This document shows, one piece after another, positions 58,665 through 64,000 of a stretch of DNA of 64,000 bases. How positions within the stretch are numbered: position 1 is the first letter of the stretch; each line of letters begins with the position of its first letter. Source of the stretch: Cryptomeria japonica (taxonomy: Eukaryota; Streptophyta; Pinopsida; Cupressales; Cupressaceae); NCBI RefSeq assembly GCF_030272615.1, contig NC_081408.1, positions 334,582,793-334,646,792 on the forward strand. Reading direction: 5' to 3'. The position numbers and the translations under genes were made by a program. The notes beneath the pieces are model-generated. The model was not told where the DNA came from. It searched no databases and saw nothing but the letters and a program-made list of their open reading frames with translations.

Positions 58665-61075
58665 GTTTATTTTCTAAAGAGTAAATCTAAAGTTTTTAGT
58701 CGTTTTAAAGAATTTAAAGCAATGGTTGAGTTGCAGACTGGAAAGAAAATAAAATGTTTGAGAACTGATAATGGCGGTGAGTTTTGCTCTAATGATTTTG
58801 ATAGATTTTGTAAAGACTGTGGAATTAACAGGCAGAAGACAACTCCGTATTCTCCACAGCAGAATGGAGTTGCAGAAAGAATGAACAGGACACTGATGGA
58901 GAAGGCTAGGAGTATGTTGAGTGGTGCTGGTCTCGAACAAAAGTTTTGGGCTGAAGCTATTGCCACTGCTTGCTACCTGATTAACAGGTCTCCTACATCA
59001 GCTCTTGTTGATAAAACGCCTATGGAAGCATGGTCAGGTCACAAGCCTTCATTGAGACATCTTAGAGTTTTTGGTTGCGAAGCATATGCACATGTGCCAA
59101 AGGAGAAGCGAACAAAGTTGGAGAACAAGGCTATGAAATGTATCTTCATCGGGTATAGTTATGGTGTGAAAGGATACAAGCTTTGGGACCCTGTTGCACA
59201 AAAGGTAATTCACAGTAGAAGTGTTATTTTTAGAGAAATTAAGTCTCCTTCTGTTACATTGCAGCCAGAACAGACTAAAAAAGAAGATGTGATTCAACTT
59301 CCTTCTACACCTGAAAGAGTTGAATCGAGACCTCTAGATAGGCAAGAAGTTGAGGAGAGCTCATCTAGCTCTGAATCTTCAGAAGAGGAGGAAGAACCTC
59401 CAACTCAGCTTGTTCGAAGGTGTACAAGACATAGACAACCACTTGAAAGGTATTCACCTGATGATTGGAGATGTATTTTTGCTCTGAATACTAGTGTGGA
59501 TGAACCGAAATCTGTAGAAGAGGCATTAGGTATGAATGATGTAGAATCCTGGAAGATTGCTATGGAGGAAGAAATGGCAGCTTTGAAAAAGAATGATACA
59601 TGGGATCTTGTACCATTGCCTGAAGGACGAAAACCTGTTGGTTGTAAATGGGTGTTCAAGAAAAAGATTGGTTCAGATGGAAGCATTGAGAAGTATAAAG
59701 CAAGGTTGGTTGCAAAAGGCTACTCTCAGGTTGAGGGTGTTGATTATGGTGAGATATTTTCTCCTGTTGCAAAAATGACGTCCATTAGATTTTTGCTTTC
59801 TATTGCTACTGCTTATGATTTAGAGGTTGAGCAAATGGATGTGAAAACTGCTTTCCTTCATGGTGATTTGGAGGAAGATATTTATATGACACAGCCGGAG
59901 CACTATGTGGTGAAAGGCAATTTGGTCTGTAAATTGAAGAAATCTTTGTATGGCCTCAAACAAAGTCCTAGGATGTGGTACCAGAAATTTGATACATATG
60001 TGTTGAGTTTGGGATTTGAATGTTCTAAATCAGATCACTGTGTTTATTATAAATCTTATGGTGATCATTTCTTATTCATTGCATTGTATGTTGATGATAT
60101 GTTATTCATTGGTAAAGAGAAAGGTATGATTTCAGAACTGAAGTCTCAGCTCACTGCTAAATTTGAAATGAAAGATCTTGGTGCAGCAAAGCACATTCTT
60201 GGGATGGAAATTAGAAGAGATAGGGTGAACAGAAAGCTATGGCTAGGCCAGAGTAAGTATGTGAATTCAGTGTTACAGAGGTTCAACATGCAGAATTGTA
60301 GACCATTGAGTGTTCCTTTTATAGTTGGAATGAAACTATCTATTTTAGATTGTCCTACATCCCCATTGGAGATGGAAGACATGAGTAGAGTGCCTTACCA
60401 GAGTGCGGTTGGAAGCTTGATGTATGCTATGGTCTGTACTAGACCAGATATTGCCCAAGCAGTGGGAGTACTTTCTAGATATATGTCTAATCCTAGTAGA
60501 GTTCATTGGGATGCAGTCAAAAGAGTCTTCAGATATTTGAAGGGTACTTCAGAGTATTCTTTGTGTTATCATGGTAATTCAGTTGGAGACATGACTTCCC
60601 TTGATATCCATGGTTATGTGGATTCAGATTGGGTAGGTGATATTGATAGCAGAAGATCCACCAGTGCTTATGTGTTTACTTTGTTTGGTGGTGCAATTAG
60701 TTGGATGAGTAAGCGACAGGTTGTGGTTGCTTTATCCACTACTGAAGCAGAGTATATGGCAGCTACTCATGCTTGTAAAGAGGCCATTTGGCTTAAGAGA
60801 TTGTGTTCGGATATTGGAATAAACAAGATACAATGACAGTTTACTATGACAGTCAGAGTGCAATTAGCCTAGCTAAGAACCTGACATTTCATGCCCGGAC
60901 CAAACATATTGATGTTCAGTATCATTTTGTTAGAGATATGGTCGAAGATGGTAGGGTGAAGCTGGTTAAGGTGGAAACTTTGATGAATGTTGCAGATGCT
61001 TTAACTAAGGTTGTGAGCACAGAGAAGTTCAGATGGTGTTCAGAGTCTATGGGCCTTATGGCCCCTAGCAATTGA
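58665..61075 (+). pseudogene. Copia integrase, reverse transcriptase and RNase H
   Basis: The same frame continues after the TGA. Integrase has LRTDNGGEF and PQQNGVAERMNRT with the second Asp and the Glu. An acidic linker (SSSSESSEEEEE, about 59360-59400) precedes RT: WVFKKK, ARLVAKGYSQ, QMDVKTAFLHGDLEEDIYM, SLYGLKQSPRMWYQKF and the catalytic YVDDM at 60087-60101. RNase H has GYVDSDWVGDIDSRRSTSAY and ALSTTEAEYMA. A one-base frameshift at about 60825-60835 puts the last part (VYYDSQSAISLAKN, ARTKHIDVQYHFVRD) in another frame to 61075. Otherwise well preserved; RT style suggests a Tork-like lineage (moderate guess). Confidence 0.93.
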
Positions 61076-61131
61076 TTCATTGTGTTGACATTCCCTTCCG
61101 CTCTTGCAAGGTGTTCGACAAGTGGGAGATT

Positions 61132-62026
61132 TGTTGGGAAAAATGGTGTCTCAACCTTGCATTTATGTGAGGTTACTATTTATAGTAAGTTTTCATTTGA
61201 GCACGAAATGGTGCGAAACTCTCCCTAAAGCTTCTGGTTGGTTAGATAAGCATTCCGGTAAAGTTGCGTCGCAAGATCACAGCTAGTTTTGAAGATATTA
61301 AAGTTTTCGTCTTGGAGCGGTGTGATAAAATGTTTAAACTTAATTTTGGGGGCTTTAGAGGCTCCGAAATGCCTTGAAAAGTGGCCGTAACTGACGCAGC
61401 GGGTTACGAGGTGATAGAGGACTTCGCGAGCTTTTCGGCGCTTCAAACGGTTCGTTAATCGGACACCCGATTCTCAAGTTATGGCCTCCGGAAGTTTGTA
61501 CTCCTGAAATAGGAAAAAATAATTTGTATCGGATACATAAATGAGCTGTAAAAGGGAGCAACACGTGTTGATGTGTGCTTTGACATGTCATAGGGCATCT
61601 AGAAGGGAGATAAGGTCGGCTACACCTTATTGGGTGGTTTTAGCCCATGGTTTTGTAATACCGTTTGACGGTTTCTTGTATTGTATCTCCTATTTATGAG
61701 GTGTGTGAGATAGAGGTTGTGTGTAAGAGTCTCATGGCTATTGAGTTGCCTCTGAATCTCTGATTAATGGTACTCCTGCGAAGAGCTTGCTTTGTAAATA
61801 TGTTGTCATCTATTTTTGATTGCTGAATAAAATATTGAGCTGCTTTTGGAGTGTGGGGTTTTTCACTCGAAAGGGTTTTCCCCACGTAAATCACTGTGTT
61901 GTGGTATGAATGCTATTATATCTATTTCTATTTTCTGTAACTGTTGTAATGATCTGAAAAAGTTTTGCATTACCCTCCTCTCAAGGTTAGTGTAGGAAGT
62001 TGTTTTCGCTACTTAACTTCCTTACA
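61132..62026 (+). repeat. 3' LTR of copia element
   Basis: 895 bp, ends tgttggg...ttaca, followed by the tttgg duplication. Confidence 0.97.
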
Positions 62027-64000
62027 TTTGGCAGTCTCTAACACAGTGCTAGCAGCCTCTACTACCCCTGTACTCTCTACTCTTTTAATCATCAATCCAC
62101 CAAGGTGACTTGTCCCTGAGGTGTCTTTACCTTTCTTGTCCTCATTTCTTTTGAGGGACCACATGACTAGTGCAGCATTGTCCTTACTGAATGTAACCCC
62201 TTCCATGGGTTTAGTCTCTTTTCTTACTGCATCTAGCACCAGAGCATCAGCAATATTCTATTCTGGTAAAATGAGCACTCCAGCTTGTGCTACTAGATCC
62301 CTTCCCTGTTCAGGAGTGATGGTTTTGAATTCTTCCATCATCTCCTATTTTATTTCTTCCTCCACTGAGGCTAGATCTTTATTAGGCTGCTCTGCCTTTC
62401 TTCCTTCACATCTAGCATTATATTTATCTATATGTTGCTTCCAGATAAATTGCATGAATGCTTCAAATGTGACAAAGCTATCATCAGCTAAAAAGGCACT
62501 ACTGGCCTTCTTTATCTCAGGATCCCACTCCTGGCCTTTAAGTTCAGTTGAGGTGATGTCCATTTGCACTTCAGTGGGCTCTTCTCGCATCCCTTCTTCC
62601 ACTTCATCATAAGTGTATGCAAACTCTCCCAAGCTACACAACTGAGAGAGGTATTCAATTGCTGCTTGTTCATCTCCTATGTGGATAGGGGATTGGGATG
62701 GGGAATACAAGGGTGTATCTGATTGCACTTCCTTCCCCACCCTTTGCTTCTTTGGACTGTCCTGGATGTCAATGACATCTTACACCTTCCTCTTTCCTTT
62801 GGATGAGGAGGGCTCCCCTGTTGTAGACACCAGCACACTGTAACCTGATTTCTTATGCAGGGTGTAGTCACCAGGAGGGATTGCTTTAGTGGAAGCTGAC
62901 TTGCCTAAAATCATTCTTGCCTTTTCAGGGTTATTCTTAATTACAGCTTCCCTCTTCTCCTTTAGTGTTTGCATCACATCTTCAAAGCAAACTATCAAAA
63001 ATTTTATTTTCTCTTCCAATGGGAAGAAGCTAGACAATGGGTCATAGCTTGCATCAAATTGATGCACAAAATCTAGGGCTTTCTTGTAAGCCACCCATTT
63101 TTCTTTCCTCAACTCCTGTTCATCTAAATCAAATTCATTCCTGATGAGGTCTTCAGGAAAGTGGAATTGATGAGGCCTACCTCTGCATGCTACCTTCTTC
63201 CGGAACACACCATTGTAGAAGTCCTCTGGATCAGCACATCTAGACACTGCAGTGGACAAATGGTAGGGTTTGAGGAAATCCTCAAAACAATTCCAACCTC
63301 CCTTTGTAATTACAAATTGGTGGGCTATTGTAGCTGCAGGGAAAATAGTCCCCTTACCTTTGCCTGTTAGCTCTACCTCTTGTAAGCCACCAATTTGTCT
63401 AAGAATCTTAGCTATTCCCACTTTGAGGGGGACCTGGTAGGGTAACAGAAATGGGGTGCCTCTGAAACCAAAAACTTTGAAAACTGTGGAGACTGGATAT
63501 AAGTACATATCACCCCAGTTATGAACTATCTTGATATTCTCTGCGAATTCTTTTGGCCTTAAGAATTCTAGAAGAACCTTGGGGACTCTTGGGTTGTCAG
63601 AGCAAAGGAGAGTCCTTATTTTGGATGCAAAATATTTATCGAATTTTAGAAAACTAGCATCCTCTCTGTCCCATGACAACATAGTACTCCATAGTTGTAC
63701 TGGCATCTTCTCTCCTTCCTTTTCTTTTACCAGGTCCATTCCACTAGCGAAATAATCACCACCTTTCAAGAGAAAAAGGTGCATCAAGAGTGAGTACCAT
63801 TCGAATGGCCTATCCACCTTTCCATTTTTTATTCCTATCAACCCTCAATGGATAGCATTGCCAATATAAGAAGCATAATCAAATGTAATAGCAAGAGAAG
63901 GATTCAAAATTTGAACAATCATTAACAAGTAATGGTTTGGCATATTTGATTTAGCATCCTCTCCTAGAACTTGGCAAAGTGCCCAATACATCCCTTTCGC

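Larger units (their letters stand above)
56017..62026 (+). mobile_element. Ty1/copia retrotransposon, nearly complete (6,010 bp)
   Basis: Two 895-bp LTRs (56017-56911, 61132-62026) with tgttggg...ttaca ends and a perfect 5-bp duplication tttgg (56012-56016, 62027-62031). A perfect tRNA-Met primer site, a purine tract (aagtgggagatt, 61120-61131) and a full gag-pol lie inside. Gene order protease-integrase-RT-RNase H defines copia. By eye the LTRs differ at about 35 sites, roughly 4%, mostly transitions, so it is not a very recent insertion. The youngest element by nesting on this side of the window. Confidence 0.97.
54020..64000 (-). mobile_element. LTR element 5 (minus strand), runs off the window, split by a copia element
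   Basis: A putative 3' LTR (54020-54818) and a purine tract (ggggg aaaag type, about 54827-54843) precede an ORF2-like coding region to the right edge. It lies in the 5' LTR of element 4; the left flank is actag (54015-54019). The 5' LTR would be outside the window. The copia element at 56017-62026 is nested in it. Confidence 0.6.
54956..64000 (-). pseudogene. Element 5 ORF2-like protein, interrupted by copia insertion
   Basis: Coding is in one frame from the right edge to 62027 and, after the copia element and one copy of tttgg are discounted, continues in the same frame from 56011 to the stop at 54956. At least 1,000 codons. Blocks: MYWALCQVLGEDAKS at the edge, VDRPFEWYSLLMHLFLLKG, FLLPYQVPLKVGIAKILRQI, a basic segment SSKGKRKV and PKKQRV (about 62790-62730), an acidic stretch, a Pro/Ser-rich stretch (about 55830-55740) and a helical end with EEVATEQPVEETAEAEKST. 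Five internal stops (63845, 62780, 62345, 62258, 55538), no frameshift seen. The N-terminus is outside. Layout resembles ORF2 of elements 1, 2 and 4 without clear sequence identity. Confidence 0.6.

Noticed and set aside
1-64000. tRNA, rRNA or snRNA genes
   Set aside because: No A-box/B-box pairs with a plausible cloverleaf or rRNA core sequences were noticed. The tRNA-like strings are primer-binding sites.

Overview
The window looks like repeat-dense nuclear DNA of a land plant, with no complete ordinary gene. Nested LTR retrotransposons, Tat-type Ty3/gypsy pol, Tork-like Ty1/copia pol, a PPR relic, an L1 ORF1 relic and a plant-mobile-domain relic all point to a plant. Slow decay and stacked insertions suggest a large genome such as a conifer's; that is inference, not proof.

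Layout. 1-2133: decayed PPR gene (minus strand) and a cluster of 60-bp hairpin repeats. 3241-3336 and 11424-12476: one AT-rich satellite split by LTR element 1 (3337-11423). 12477-17437: low-complexity DNA, an unrecognised gene-like fragment and an L1 ORF1 relic. 17438-17920: fragment of an old LTR. 17921-37638: element 2 (minus strand), into which a 354-bp solo LTR (22494-22847) and a 12.8-kb gypsy element B (23214-36039) jumped; B itself holds a 1.15-kb solo LTR (26321-27473). 37640-44583: gypsy element C, with a 5' LTR but no visible 3' LTR. 45180-46496: spliced plant-mobile-domain-like pseudogene (minus strand). 46497-54019: element 4 (minus strand), inserted in that pseudogene. 54020 to the right edge: element 5 (minus strand), inserted in the 5' LTR of element 4, and split by a copia element (56017-62026).

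The most interesting content is a family of LTR elements (1, 2 and 4, probably also 5) with a tRNA-Met-type primer site and polypurine tracts but no visible reverse transcriptase, RNase H or integrase. They carry ORF1, a coiled-coil protein with several zinc knuckles that resembles Gag, and ORF2, a protein of about 1,000-1,140 residues with a conserved N-terminal domain, a basic nuclear-signal-like segment and a C-terminal coiled coil. All three analysable members also share an inverted repeat that straddles the polypurine tract and the start of the 3' LTR. I infer that they are non-autonomous and depend on enzymes made by other elements. The gypsy elements show a second theme: C has the order RT-RNase H-second RNase H-integrase, while B has the RNase H-like domain between protease and RT, plus an antisense ORF and an extra coiled-coil ORF after pol.

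Every protein-coding unit shows stops or frameshifts, so nothing here is expected to be functional as it stands.
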